Translations under genes and position numbers: made by a program
NCBI RefSeq assembly: GCF_001463745.1
Contig: NZ_BBWJ01000003.1
Location: forward strand, 1-62,047
Direction of reading: 5' to 3'
DNA from: Aureimonas sp. AU22
GTDB taxonomy: Bacteria > Pseudomonadota > Alphaproteobacteria > Rhizobiales > Rhizobiaceae
DNA length: 62,047 nucleotides
The notes under the pieces: generated by a model
Database searches by the model: none
What the model was told of the DNA's origin: nothing
Seen by the model: the letters and a program-made list of their open reading frames with translations, nothing else
Part shown: one piece after another, positions 16,395 through 25,174 of the stretch
How positions within the stretch are numbered: the first letter of the stretch is position 1
How the letters are laid out: each line of letters opens with the position of its first letter

Positions 16395-19300
16395 TCAGGC
16401 GTCCTTGCGGTCCAGAAGCGCGCGGATCAGCGGCTCGTCGATCTTGCCGGTGGCCGCCAGCCCCGCCTTGCCCTGGAACTGGCGGATCGCCGCCTCGGTG
16501 CGCGCACCGACCTTGCCGTCCGGCTGGCCGGGATCGTAGCCGAGCTTGATCAGGATCGCCTGCACGTTGCGGATGGCGCGGGACATGTCGACCGAGGCGG
16601 TGCTGCCGGCCGTCTCCGACCAATCGGCGGGCACGTCCACGGTGTTGGCGGCTTCTATGCGGGGCTCGGCCTTCCAGGCGGCGATCTCGGCGTCGAGCGA
16701 CTGGCGCTGTTCGGCCGAGAGCGTCTTGCCGACCTCCTGCATCTTGGAGCCGGCGTCCTTGTCCCCGGCCCCGGCGACGATGCCAAACCAGCGGTAGGAC
16801 TTGGCAAGGTCCTGCTCGACGCCGGCGCCCCGGGCATACAGGATGCCGAGATTGTACTGGCTGTCGCGCATGCCGTGGTCGGCGGCCTGGATGAACCACT
16901 TGGCAGCGTCCGCCGGCTCCGACTTGCCGTCGATGCCGGTGGCGTAGAGCACCGCGAGGTTGTGCATGGCGCGCACGTTGCCCTGCCCGGCGGCCAGAAG
17001 ATACCAGTCGCGGGCCATGGCGGCGTCGCGGCCAACGCCGTTGCCCTTCTCGAACAGCGTCCCGAGGCTGTACTGCGCCGGGGCGAAACCGCGAGAGGCG
17101 GACTGGGCGAACCAGTTCAATGCCGCTGCCGGATCGCTTGGCCCGTTCCGGCCCTCCATCACGCGCAGCCCGATCTCGAAGAGCGCCTTCGGATCCTCGG
17201 CCGCGACCGCCTTGGCCAGCGCCTCGGAGGCGATGCCCTCGGGCAGCGCGGGAACCGGACCCTGCGCCGCCTGCGGAAGCCGCGAGCGAACGGAGGCGAG
17301 CAGCGGGCCGGCATCGGCGACGGCGGGCGCCGGCGCGATCTCGGCGGCCGCGGCCGGAACCTCCGGCTGCACGGCCTCGGCCGCCGGTGCGGGTATCGCC
17401 GCCGCCGTCTCGACCTGCCCGTCCATCGGCGTCGCCTCGGCCACGACCTCGTCCGTCGGGGACGCGGGCTCGGACACCATCGGCATGGCGGCCGTGGGCT
17501 CCGCCGCCGGAACGTCGGCGGCCAGAACCGGCTCGCTCGGCTCCGCCGCGGGCGGGACCTCGGCGGTGGCAGCGGGCGCCGGCTGATCGATCAGGGCCGC
17601 GACCTCATCCTCGGTCGGCACCGGCGCGGACGGCGTCACCGACGGTGCCTGCGCGGCAGCGGAGACCGTGGCCTCGTCGAGACCGGCCACCGTCTTTTCC
17701 TTCAGCATCAGCTGGTCGATGCCGAAGGGTACGGCCATCAGCGCCAGGAGCACGGCGCCGACGCCCATCAGGATGGGCTTGCGGCGGTTGGAAGCCGGCT
17801 TGCCCTTCAGATCCTCGCCGCGCTCCTCGCGGTCGCGCAGGGCCTCCGCCTCGGCGGCGGCGGCCATGGCGGCCTTGCGGGCGGCGGCGATGAAATCCGC
17901 CTTGGCCATCGGCTCCGGAGCCGGGTCCTCGCCGCGCTGCTGCTGGCGCACGCGCTCGATCAGGGCGGCGATGTCGGGCGCGCCGGAACCAGGCTCCAGC
18001 GGACGGTTGGCCTCGCGCGACACCAGGCTGTCGGACGGGTCGAGCTCGGGCGCCGCGAGGACCGCCGCCTTCGGGGCGTCCTCGTCCTCGTGTGCTTGCG
18101 TGCTTTCGGCGGCCTCGGCGGGCTCCTCTACGATCGGCGTCGGGCGGATGCGCTCCGCCAGGCTCACGGCGGTCTCCGCCTTCGCCTTGCCGCTGCGACG
18201 CGAGATGTGGCGCTGGAGAGCTGCGCGCAGCCCCCTTGCTTCCTCCTCGACCAAAGGCGCCGGCTGCACCGCGCGTTCGGCGAACACCGGCATCTCCGGA
18301 GCCGGCACGATTTCGGCGGCCGGCGGCGCGGCGGGAGCCGGCGCTTCGGTGGCGAGCGCGACGGGCTCCAACGTGGCCGGGCGCAGTACCGGGGCGGCGA
18401 CGGTCTCCACGGGGCGACCGCGCATTTCCTGCTCGATCAGCGTCAGGCGCTCGACGATCTTGAGGAGTGTCGCATGCACCGCATCGAAGACGCCGAAGGT
18501 ACGCTCGTCGCTCTCGCGGCACAGCGCCTCGAGATTGCGCATGTCCTGCGCCAGCTCCTGGACGAACCCGCTCTCGCGGCGCGCATCCTCGACCTGCATG
18601 CGGCGCACGGCCTCTTCGGCCGCCGCGCGAGCCGCCGCCACGACGTTGTCGCGGTTCTCGTCGAGCTGCCGCTCGATCGCATCCAGCCGCTGGACGACCA
18701 GGCCGGCGTCCTCGACGGATGCGCCCGGCGCACCGGCGAGGATCTGCGTCATGCGGGTGATCTGCGCTTCGAGCGCGGCGATGACCTCCGGGTCGACGAC
18801 ACGAACCGAGGCGGAATCCTCCAGGCGCTGCGCGATCGCGCTGAGGCGCTCCTCGAAGGCCGAGGTGTCGGCGCTGCCGGCGCTGCGGAACAGGCTCTCG
18901 ACGCGCTCCGACAACGTATCGATCCGCTGGCCGAGATCTTCAGTGGGACGCGCCGCGCCGATGTCCTCGACGCGCTCGGCGAGTGCCGCGATCTGCAGCG
19001 ACAGGGTCTCGGCGCCGCGTGCGTCGGCTAGACGGTCGATCCGTCCGGAGAGGTCTGCGACGCGCGCTTCGATGCGCTCCACCGGCGCCATGTCGATCTC
19101 GCCGGCCGCGCGTGCGGGCTGGTTCGCCAGGGCCTCGGAAATTTCCGCGAGGCGCTCTTCGATAAGGACGAACTGCGACAGGTCCGGCTCCCGAACCTCG
19201 CGCGTCAAGGTCTCGATGCCTTCCGCGAGGGCGGCGACACGCGCTTCGAGCTGTTCGATCTGCAGGAACTCGGGCATCTGCACGAGGGCCTGCTCGATCT

Positions 19301-20384
19301 CTTCCATGCGCCCGGCCAGGCGCTCGATGCCGGCTTCGAGCGCCCCCGAACCCAGACGTTCGGCCATCGCCTCGAAGCGGGCGTCCATGGCGTCCTTGCC
19401 GTTCTCGGCAACGATGGCGTCGAGCTTGTCGCGCAGGCCGTCGAGCTCGGTGCGGAGCACCTTGGCGACGGATTCTTCGGCCTGGACGCGGGCGGTGTCG
19501 AGATAGCGGGCCTCGAACTCCTCCCAGCGCTGCTGCACGGCGAGGACCTGGTCCTCCGTGGCGAGCGAGCGCAGCGAGGTGCGCAGGCGCTCCAGCTCCA
19601 CCTTCAGGTTTCGCTTGGCCTCGGTGTCCAGCGCCACGTGCTCGGAGATGCGCGTCTCGAACTCGTCCCAGCGACGCTTCACCGCCTCCAGAGACTCCTC
19701 ACGCGCCATCTGGCCGACCATGGCCGCAACCGCGTCGAGATCGCCGCGCAGCGCTTCCAGCGAAGCCTGATCGGCGGTGCCGGCGGTCAGCTCGGTCAGC
19801 GACTCCATGATCTCGAAGATCTCGGCGCCGATCCGTTCCGGCGCGTCGCGCTCGGCGATCATCTCCTTGAGATCGGCAAAGGAGGTCTGGAGCTCCTTGA
19901 TCCGGCCGTCGGTATCGACGCCGACGCGGCTCTGGATGTCGCCGCGCAGGAGCGTCAGTTCGGCGGCCAGGTCCTTGATCAGCGCGATGGAGGCGTTCTG
20001 GAGCTGCAGCTGTTCGACCTCGGCGGCGATCGTGCCGATTCGCCGACCGGCGGCGGCGCGGCGACGCGGCGCGTCCTCTTCCGAGGCGAGAGCGCTCTCG
20101 ACCGCGACGTTGGAAACGGCGGCCGTCAGCGAGGGGCGGCGGGCGCGGCGCGCTTCCGCGGCCAGGCGCAGCTTCTCGCTGGCCGACAGCTCGGCGCGCT
20201 CGGCCGCGCCATCCGGCGCTCGATCGGCGGGGGGTGCGGGGTTCGTGGCAGGCTTCGTCGAGGACAGGCGGCTGAGGCGCTGCTCCAGGTCTTCCAGCGT
20301 CTTGCTGAGCGACGAAAACGACGCGTCGGAAGCTGCCGGCATATCTTCCGCCCGTTGCCTCACCTTGGCTTCGTTCTGCGACAT
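16395..20384 (-). CDS. podJ: PodJ-like polar localization factor (coiled coil, TM, Sel1 repeats, peptidoglycan-binding)
   Basis: A 1329-residue protein. Residues ~20-720 are long heptad-rich coiled coil (many repeats of the LERLEAR/ERVE type). An acidic, Ala/Pro-rich stretch follows, then one membrane helix at ~866-890 (PILMGVGAVLLALMAVPFGID), an Ala/Pro-rich periplasmic linker, Sel1-type repeats at ~1060-1230 (GRNGPSDPAAALNWFAQSA, FAPAQYSLGTLFEKGNGV, NVRAMHNLAVLYATG, MRDSQYNLGILYARGAGV) and a C-terminal PG_binding_1 domain (QAILIKLGYDPGQPDGKVG). This architecture is that of PodJ, which organises the new pole in Caulobacter and Agrobacterium; the protein is longer than Caulobacter PodJ (~974). 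The ATG at 20384 has AAGGAGCG upstream. A perfect CtrA box lies 72 bp further upstream. Confidence 0.85.
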   Translation of the reverse strand: MSQNEAKVRQRAEDMPAASDASFSSLSKTLEDLEQRLSRLSSTKPATNPAPPADRAPDGAAERAELSASEKLRLAAEARRARRPSLTAAVSNVAVESALASEEDAPRRRAAAGRRIGTIAAEVEQLQLQNASIALIKDLAAELTLLRGDIQSRVGVDTDGRIKELQTSFADLKEMIAERDAPERIGAEIFEIMESLTELTAGTADQASLEALRGDLDAVAAMVGQMAREESLEAVKRRWDEFETRISEHVALDTEAKRNLKVELERLRTSLRSLATEDQVLAVQQRWEEFEARYLDTARVQAEESVAKVLRTELDGLRDKLDAIVAENGKDAMDARFEAMAERLGSGALEAGIERLAGRMEEIEQALVQMPEFLQIEQLEARVAALAEGIETLTREVREPDLSQFVLIEERLAEISEALANQPARAAGEIDMAPVERIEARVADLSGRIDRLADARGAETLSLQIAALAERVEDIGAARPTEDLGQRIDTLSERVESLFRSAGSADTSAFEERLSAIAQRLEDSASVRVVDPEVIAALEAQITRMTQILAGAPGASVEDAGLVVQRLDAIERQLDENRDNVVAAARAAAEEAVRRMQVEDARRESGFVQELAQDMRNLEALCRESDERTFGVFDAVHATLLKIVERLTLIEQEMRGRPVETVAAPVLRPATLEPVALATEAPAPAAPPAAEIVPAPEMPVFAERAVQPAPLVEEEARGLRAALQRHISRRSGKAKAETAVSLAERIRPTPIVEEPAEAAESTQAHEDEDAPKAAVLAAPELDPSDSLVSREANRPLEPGSGAPDIAALIERVRQQQRGEDPAPEPMAKADFIAAARKAAMAAAAEAEALRDREERGEDLKGKPASNRRKPILMGVGAVLLALMAVPFGIDQLMLKEKTVAGLDEATVSAAAQAPSVTPSAPVPTEDEVAALIDQPAPAATAEVPPAAEPSEPVLAADVPAAEPTAAMPMVSEPASPTDEVVAEATPMDGQVETAAAIPAPAAEAVQPEVPAAAAEIAPAPAVADAGPLLASVRSRLPQAAQGPVPALPEGIASEALAKAVAAEDPKALFEIGLRVMEGRNGPSDPAAALNWFAQSASRGFAPAQYSLGTLFEKGNGVGRDAAMARDWYLLAAGQGNVRAMHNLAVLYATGIDGKSEPADAAKWFIQAADHGMRDSQYNLGILYARGAGVEQDLAKSYRWFGIVAGAGDKDAGSKMQEVGKTLSAEQRQSLDAEIAAWKAEPRIEAANTVDVPADWSETAGSTASVDMSRAIRNVQAILIKLGYDPGQPDGKVGARTEAAIRQFQGKAGLAATGKIDEPLIRALLDRKDA

Positions 20385-20455
20385 GTCCCGCTCCTTCCGC
20401 TGCCCGCCGCCTGTCTGCGGGCGCGACCGCTTTGCCAAGTTCACGACCAGAAGGC

Positions 20456-20470
20456 TTAACGAGGGGTTAA
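20456..20470. promoter_or_regulatory. CtrA-type box upstream of the PodJ-like gene
   Basis: TTAA at 20456-20459, seven bases, TTAA at 20467-20470: an exact TTAA-N7-TTAA, the consensus for the cell-cycle regulator CtrA. Additional TTAA half-sites occur at 20486 and 20494. The site is 72 bp upstream of the chosen podJ-like ATG. Confidence 0.6.
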
Positions 20471-20649
20471 GCCATGGTCCTTTGGTTAAGGATTTAAAAA
20501 CCTAAGCGGGAGCGAGGCTGGATTCGATCCGGTCTAGGCTTGCGAAGCCGGGGACCGCGCCGGTAAATATTTTTGTTGGGGCAGGCTTACGAAATCGCTG
20601 ACGCCGTTAAATACACCTGTAGTTATATTCGGGTGATGAGTGAGACATC

Positions 20650-21132
20650 ATGAAGCATCCGCAGATGGACGATTCCAGCGACGACGGAGACAGGCGACTC
20701 GGCATCTCCGAGCTCCTCGCCTGCGACCCGGAAGGGTCGCATGCGGGTGAACACGACAATTTCCGGATCGGCGATCTGGCGCGCGAGTTCGGCGTGTCGC
20801 TGCGTACCCTGCGGTTCTACGAGGATCGCGGCCTGCTCCAGCCGGAACGGCAGGGCACGACCCGCATCTATTCCCGGCGCGACCGCATGCGCCTCCGCTT
20901 GGTGCTGCTGGCAAAGCTCCTCGGCTTCTCGCTGACCGAGGCCAAGCAGATCATCGACGTCTACCATTCGCCCGACGGCCCGCGAAAGCAGCTCGAGGTC
21001 GCGCTCCAACGCATGACGGAGCAGAGGGTCGTGCTGCTCGATCAGCGGCGCGAGATCGACGAATCGCTCCAGGCCATGGAGGTGGCGCTCGACCTCGTGC
21101 GCGATCGTCTCGGCCGCGCGGATAACAACTGA
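20650..21132 (+). CDS. MerR-family transcriptional regulator
   Basis: A 160-residue protein with an unusual ~37-residue acidic N-terminal extension before the MerR helix-turn-helix (FRIGDLAREFGVSLRTLRFYEDRGLLQPERQGTTRIYSRRDRMRLRLVLLAKLLGFSLTEAKQII). A coiled dimerisation helix (QRVVLLDQRREIDESLQAME) follows. There is no metal-binding cysteine set, so it is not a MerR/CueR metal sensor. The pattern resembles the alphaproteobacterial MerR regulators tied to acyl-CoA or branched-chain amino-acid catabolism, but no such genes are nearby and the target is unknown. A shorter in-frame start would remove the extension. Confidence 0.85.
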   Translation: MKHPQMDDSSDDGDRRLGISELLACDPEGSHAGEHDNFRIGDLAREFGVSLRTLRFYEDRGLLQPERQGTTRIYSRRDRMRLRLVLLAKLLGFSLTEAKQIIDVYHSPDGPRKQLEVALQRMTEQRVVLLDQRREIDESLQAMEVALDLVRDRLGRADNN

Positions 21133-21206
21133 TCTCGCCCGTCGTCACGTCGGTTTCGATCCGACCCGACGAGTATGAATGAATGATGAAGAAGTCCGAT
21201 CATTTG

Positions 21207-21238
21207 CCGTGCATCTTCGATGGGGGACCTATGCACGG
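21207..21238 (+). promoter_or_regulatory. Hairpin in the leader between merR and the small ORF
   Basis: CCGTGCAT at 21207-21214 and ATGCACGG at 21231-21238 are perfect complements around a 16-nt loop that contains TGGGGGA. It lies about 80 bp before the small ORF at 21316. It could be an operator dyad or an RNA leader element. Confidence 0.4.
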
Positions 21239-21315
21239 GACGGGATAGCTCATCATGACGCGATGCAGCATATAAGCGTTCAGGGAGCCGTAGAAAGAAG
21301 TCCCAAGAGGTTATC

Positions 21316-21522
21316 ATGATCAACGTCCGCACCGAACGTACTGGGTCCTTCCCGGCCCAAATCGGCGCCACCGCACGCCGTCCGGGGGCCGACCGGTCCC
21401 GCCCGTCCAGCCGTTTCGCGCACGGCACCGCCCGCCCGATGTATCTGGAGACCGAGCCGATGACCCACATGGTCTCGCGCCGCGGATCGATGTTCGAGGC
21501 CAGCGCGCCGCAGCGCCCCTGA
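21316..21522 (+). CDS. Possible small basic protein of unknown function
   Basis: A 68-residue frame, rich in Arg, Ala and Ser (ATARRPGADRSRPSSRFAHG), with the segment MYLETEPMTHMVSRRGSMFEA near the C-terminus. I do not recognise a family. Support: it starts with ATG after a purine-rich AAGAGG, fills most of the 490-bp merR-prmA gap, and is followed 45 bp later by a strong plus-strand terminator, so the region is probably transcribed. The opposite strand also has open frames here, so the coding call is weak; an untranslated small RNA is an alternative. Confidence 0.35.
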   Translation: MINVRTERTGSFPAQIGATARRPGADRSRPSSRFAHGTARPMYLETEPMTHMVSRRGSMFEASAPQRP

Positions 21523-21566
21523 AGGCTTGCCCGGTCAGCGGGCGAGACTCCCATGCGATTTCAGAA

Positions 21567-21594
21567 GGGCTCGGCCGATGGCCGGGCCCTTTTT
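21567..21594 (+). terminator. Rho-independent terminator
   Basis: GGGCTCGGC (21567-21575) pairs with GCCGGGCCC (21581-21589) with one G-U pair and is followed directly by five T residues. It ends plus-strand transcription from the merR/small ORF region and faces the prmA stop at 21625. Confidence 0.8.
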
Positions 21595-21624
21595 CATGCG
21601 GGGATGTTCCCGTCGGGGAAGCGT

Positions 21625-22503
21625 TCAGACCGCCCCGGCCCGGTTGCGGCAGAGATGGAGCGTGACCCATTCGCCCCGACGCAGCGTCCGGCGGTGGAAC
21701 AGGCCCTGGATGCGGTAGGCCGAAAGCACCGCGTCCCTCTGCCGCTCCAGGATGCCCGACAGGACCACGTCGCCGTCGGCCGACAGGTGGCGCGCCAGTT
21801 GCGGAGCGAGCTGCATCAGCGGGCCGGCGAGGATGTTGGCGATCACAAGATCGAACGGCGCCGCGCGGCGGAACGCCGGCGAGCCGAATCCCGTCGCCGT
21901 GGCCGTCTCGACATAGCGGGAGACGCCGTTCGCGCGAACGTTCTGCCGCGCGACGGCGATCGCCACCGGGTCGATGTCCGTCGCCAGGACCGGGCGCCGC
22001 GCCAGCTTGGCGAAGGCGATCGCCAGCACCGCGCTGCCCGTTCCCAGGTCCAACGCGTTGCGCGGCCTGCGCCGCCGCACCACGCTCTCGATCATCGTGA
22101 GGCATCCGGCGGTGGTCCCGTGATGCCCCGTCCCGAAGGCCTGACCCGCCTCGATCTCGATGGCGAGGTCGTTGGGCAGGACCTTGTCGCGGTCGTGCGC
22201 CCCATGGACCAGGAAGCGCCCGGCCCGCACGGGCTTCAGCCCCGCCAGCACCTCGGCCATCCAGTCGATGTCCGGCAGGTCCTCGCGCACCGGCTCGGCA
22301 TCGCCGAAAGCCTCGCGCACCGCCGTCTCGTCGACGGTGTCGGCGTCCTCGAAATAGACGGACGCCTCGAACAGTTCGGCCTTTTCGTCGACCTCGGAGA
22401 GGGAAACCGGCCATCCCTCGTCGGCGAACCGGGCGTCGAGCCGATCGAAGAGCGCCTCGGCGGGTGTGCGTCCCGAACGCGTGTAGAAACGGACCTGACC
22501 CAC
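21625..22503 (-). CDS. prmA: Ribosomal protein L11 methyltransferase PrmA
   Basis: A 292-residue SAM-dependent methyltransferase. The substrate-recognition N-terminal domain is followed by the PrmA hallmark AFGTGHHGTTAGCL, the SAM loop ALDLGTGSAVLAIAFAKL, the acidic end of strand 2 (VLATDIDPVAIAVARQN) and the NILAGPLMQLAPQL motif (N-I-L-A, equivalent to the NPP-type catalytic loop). It trimethylates L11 on several amino groups in the family. The gene is preceded by the SCO gene, 49 bp away on the same strand. Confidence 0.95.
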   Translation of the reverse strand: MGQVRFYTRSGRTPAEALFDRLDARFADEGWPVSLSEVDEKAELFEASVYFEDADTVDETAVREAFGDAEPVREDLPDIDWMAEVLAGLKPVRAGRFLVHGAHDRDKVLPNDLAIEIEAGQAFGTGHHGTTAGCLTMIESVVRRRRPRNALDLGTGSAVLAIAFAKLARRPVLATDIDPVAIAVARQNVRANGVSRYVETATATGFGSPAFRRAAPFDLVIANILAGPLMQLAPQLARHLSADGDVVLSGILERQRDAVLSAYRIQGLFHRRTLRRGEWVTLHLCRNRAGAV

Positions 22504-22552
22504 GACGACCTCACTTCCTCGACATCGATGGCGGCACGGCCGCCCCGGCTCC

Positions 22553-23182
22553 TCACAGCGTGACGAGCCGCTCCAGTTTGCCCTTGGCGGTCTCGGGGTT
22601 CTCGCCGTAGGCGATGGTTCCGACGAAGCGTCCGGCCCGATCCAGGAGGATCACCGACGCCGTGTGGTCCATCGTGTAGTCGTCGCCCTGCGGCACCTTC
22701 CTGGCATAGGCGCCGTAACCCTTGAGCATGGCGGCGACATCGTCCGGCGTGCCGGTGACGGCCGTGATATCAGGCGACAGGGCACCGACATAGGTCTTCA
22801 GGATCTCCGGCGTGTCGCGCTCCGGGTCGACCGTCACGAAGACGATGCCGAGATCCTTGCCCTCTCCCTTCAGCGCCTTCTGATAGCCCGACAGTTCATA
22901 GAGCGTCGTCGGGCACACGTCCGGGCAGTGGGTGAAACCGAAGAACAGCGCGGTCGGGCGCGAGCGCAAGGCGGCCTCGGTGACCTCCGCGCCGTTCTGG
23001 TCGGTCAGGCGGAACGCGGTGCCGTAGGGCTCCGCGCCCTGCGTCACTTCCTCCATCTCCGCGCGGCCGAAGGTCCAGACGAGGACGAGGAGCGCCAGCA
23101 CGGCCGCCACCAGGAACCAAAGCGCGTAGCGCAGCACGGGCAGACGGCGGCGCCCCCTTTCGCGCGGAGTCGGATCGGTCAT
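22553..23182 (-). CDS. SCO1/SenC-family copper chaperone / thioredoxin-like protein
   Basis: A 209-residue protein with one N-terminal membrane anchor (LRYALWFLVAAVLALLVLVW) and a thioredoxin fold containing the copper site C86-x3-C90 (FTHCPDVCPTTL) and the distal H173 (YTMDHTASVILLD). SCO proteins deliver copper to the CuA centre of cytochrome c oxidase or act as thiol reductants. No oxidase genes are adjacent. Start at 23182 has AAGGAGC ~8 nt upstream; longer in-frame starts would run through the divergent acetyltransferase promoter. Confidence 0.92.
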   Translation of the reverse strand: MTDPTPRERGRRRLPVLRYALWFLVAAVLALLVLVWTFGRAEMEEVTQGAEPYGTAFRLTDQNGAEVTEAALRSRPTALFFGFTHCPDVCPTTLYELSGYQKALKGEGKDLGIVFVTVDPERDTPEILKTYVGALSPDITAVTGTPDDVAAMLKGYGAYARKVPQGDDYTMDHTASVILLDRAGRFVGTIAYGENPETAKGKLERLVTL

Positions 23183-23266
23183 GTCGTTGCTCCTTTGTCG
23201 CGGTCTCGGATACATGATTGCTCCGCCGCCTCCAAGGCCGCGACGACAAGGGGACCGGGGGCGGGA

Positions 23267-23920
23267 ATGAGCGAAGCGGGATCGGGCAGCGAGGATCTGC
23301 GGTTCCGGCCGGACGAACCACGCATCCACCCGAGCGCGGAACTGAAGGGGACCCGCCTCGGCCGCCATTGCGACATCGGCCCGCGCGTGGTCCTGCGCGA
23401 CGTCGCGGTCGGCGACTATTCCTATTTCGAGCGCGGCAGCGAGGCGACCCACGCCGACATCGGCAAGTTCTGCTCGATCGCGGCGCACGTGCGGGTCAAT
23501 GCGCTGGAACATCCGGTGGAGCGCGTCACGACGCACAAGATCAGCTATCGCCCCAACGAGTATTTCCGCTGGCACGGCGTCGACGACGCTTTCCGCGAAC
23601 GCCGGCTGCAGCGCCGCGTCGAGATCGGCCACGACGTCTGGCTCGGCCATGCCGCGGTGATCCTGCCGGGTGTGACGATCGGCACCGGCGCGGTGGTCGG
23701 CGCCGGCGCGGTGGTGACGCGCGACGTCGCGCCGTACACGATCGTCGCGGGCGTGCCGGCACGCCCCTTGCGCGCCCGCTTCGCGCCGTCGGTGGCCGAG
23801 CGGTTCCTGGCCCTCGCCTGGTGGGACTGGCCGAAGCCGAAGCTCTTCGACGCCATATCGGACATGCAGACGCTTTCGCCCGAACATTTCCTCGCCCGTT
23901 GGGAGGCCACGAGCGACTGA
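23267..23920 (+). CDS. Hexapeptide-repeat acetyltransferase (TIGR03308-like)
   Basis: A 217-residue left-handed beta-helix acyltransferase. Hexapeptide rungs run through IHPSAELKGTRLGRHCDIGPRV and VGDYSYFERGSEATHADIGKFCSIAAHVRVN, then a loop with EHPVERVTTHKISYR (catalytic-type histidine), then VEIGHDVWLGHAAVILPGVTIGTGAVVGAGAVVTRDV and the IVAGVPARPLR closing motif. The ending WWDWPKPKLFDAI with the long N-terminus resembles the transferase often found in phosphonate (phn) clusters, but no phn gene is present. The acceptor is unknown. It is divergent from the SCO gene; the ATG follows GGCGGGA. Confidence 0.85.
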   Translation: MSEAGSGSEDLRFRPDEPRIHPSAELKGTRLGRHCDIGPRVVLRDVAVGDYSYFERGSEATHADIGKFCSIAAHVRVNALEHPVERVTTHKISYRPNEYFRWHGVDDAFRERRLQRRVEIGHDVWLGHAAVILPGVTIGTGAVVGAGAVVTRDVAPYTIVAGVPARPLRARFAPSVAERFLALAWWDWPKPKLFDAISDMQTLSPEHFLARWEATSD

Positions 23921-24104
23921 AGACGATCGTGTCCTCGGCGATGTCGGTGGACCTCGTCTTCCCACGAACCCCGCAGCCAGACCCGCCCTGTCGAACTTGT
24001 GATCGCCCGCCGCGCTCCACTTCGGCGCGAATCCTTTCCAGCGGCGATTGCGGCCTCCTATATGAGGTCCAAGGAATATCGGCATACCGGAAGGATCGAT
24101 CACG

Positions 24105-25106
24105 ATGGGCAGCTCGGCCAAAATGCGCGGCATGGCTTTGATGGGCGTGCTGGCGCTGACCTTCTCGCTGGCGGCGGTGGACTTCGCGGAAGCGCGCCGC
24201 GGCGGCAGCTTCGGAAGCCGTGGGGCGCGCACCTACCAGTCCGCGCCTGCCACGAACACGGCGCCCTCGGCCGCGCCGGTGCAGCGTTCCATGACCTCGC
24301 CGAACGCGGCGGCCCCTGCGGCCGGCGCTGCGGCGGCGGCGCGTCCCGGGATGCGCTCGGGTATGTTCGGCGGTGGCTTCGGCGGGGCGCTGATGCGCGG
24401 TCTCGTGATCGGCGGCCTGTTCGGCCTCCTGATGGGCACCGGCTTCGGCGGTATGGCCGGCATGCTCGGCTTCCTCGTCCAAGCGCTGCTGATCGGCCTC
24501 GTGGTATGGTTCGTGGTGCGCATGTTCCGTCGCCGCTCCGGCCAGACGGCGATGGCCGGTGGGCGCCCGAACGAGGCGGGCAACAACCGGACGATGTACG
24601 AGGGTCTCGGCCAGCGCGGCCCGCAGGGCGGTCAGGCGGCAGGCGCCCGTGGCTATGCCGGTCCGCAGGCGGCTGCAGCGGCTTCGAGCGCTGCGGGCGT
24701 CGACCAGCTACGCATCACGGCCGCGGATCTCGACATCTTCGAGAACCGCCTCCAGACGCTGCAGGACGCGTTCACCCGCGAGGACTACGCCAAGCTCCGC
24801 GAGATCACGACCCCCGAGGTCGCCTCCTACCTCTCCGAGGAACTCGCCACCAACGCCTCCAAGGGCATCCGTGTCGAGGCGCGCGACGTGACGCTGCTTC
24901 AGGGCGACGTCGCCGAGAGCTGGAAGGAAGGCTCGCGCGAATACGCCACCGTCGCGATGCGCTATTCGATGGTCGAGACCATTCGCGACCGCGAGACCGG
25001 CGCGATCCGGGAAGGCGGCAACGCCCCGGTCGAGTCCACCGAGGTCTGGACCTTCCTGCGCGACTTCAAGGACGAGTGGAAGCTCTCCGCGATCCAGGAA
25101 GCCTGA
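24105..25106 (+). CDS. Tim44-like domain protein, membrane-associated
   Basis: A 333-residue protein with an N-terminal signal-like helix (MALMGVLALTFSLAAVDFAEA), a low-complexity Gly/Ala/Ser/Pro stretch (~30-85), a glycine-rich hydrophobic hairpin (LMRGLVIGGLFGLLMGTGFGG...LGFLVQALLIGLVVWFVVRMFRRR) and a C-terminal Tim44-like domain of about 130 residues (LDIFENRLQTLQDAFTREDYAKLREITTPEVASYL ... TEVWTFLRDFKDEWKLSAIQEA). Bacterial members are called MxlA-like or simply Tim44 domain proteins; function is unsettled. It is monocistronic with a strong terminator 29 bp after the stop. Confidence 0.87.
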   Translation: MGSSAKMRGMALMGVLALTFSLAAVDFAEARRGGSFGSRGARTYQSAPATNTAPSAAPVQRSMTSPNAAAPAAGAAAAARPGMRSGMFGGGFGGALMRGLVIGGLFGLLMGTGFGGMAGMLGFLVQALLIGLVVWFVVRMFRRRSGQTAMAGGRPNEAGNNRTMYEGLGQRGPQGGQAAGARGYAGPQAAAAASSAAGVDQLRITAADLDIFENRLQTLQDAFTREDYAKLREITTPEVASYLSEELATNASKGIRVEARDVTLLQGDVAESWKEGSREYATVAMRYSMVETIRDRETGAIREGGNAPVESTEVWTFLRDFKDEWKLSAIQEA

Positions 25107-25134
25107 TCGCGAGGCCACCACACCGCATCCACAG

Positions 25135-25168
25135 GCCCGCCGGTTCCCGCGAACCGGCGGGCTTTTTT
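25135..25168 (+). terminator. Rho-independent terminator after the Tim44-like gene
   Basis: A perfect 12-bp stem (GCCCGCCGGTTC/GAACCGGCGGGC, 25135-25146 and 25151-25162, loop CCGC) is followed by six T residues. It may also stop the convergent exonuclease transcript, whose stop codon is at 25175. Confidence 0.9.
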
Positions 25169-25174
25169 GTCCCC

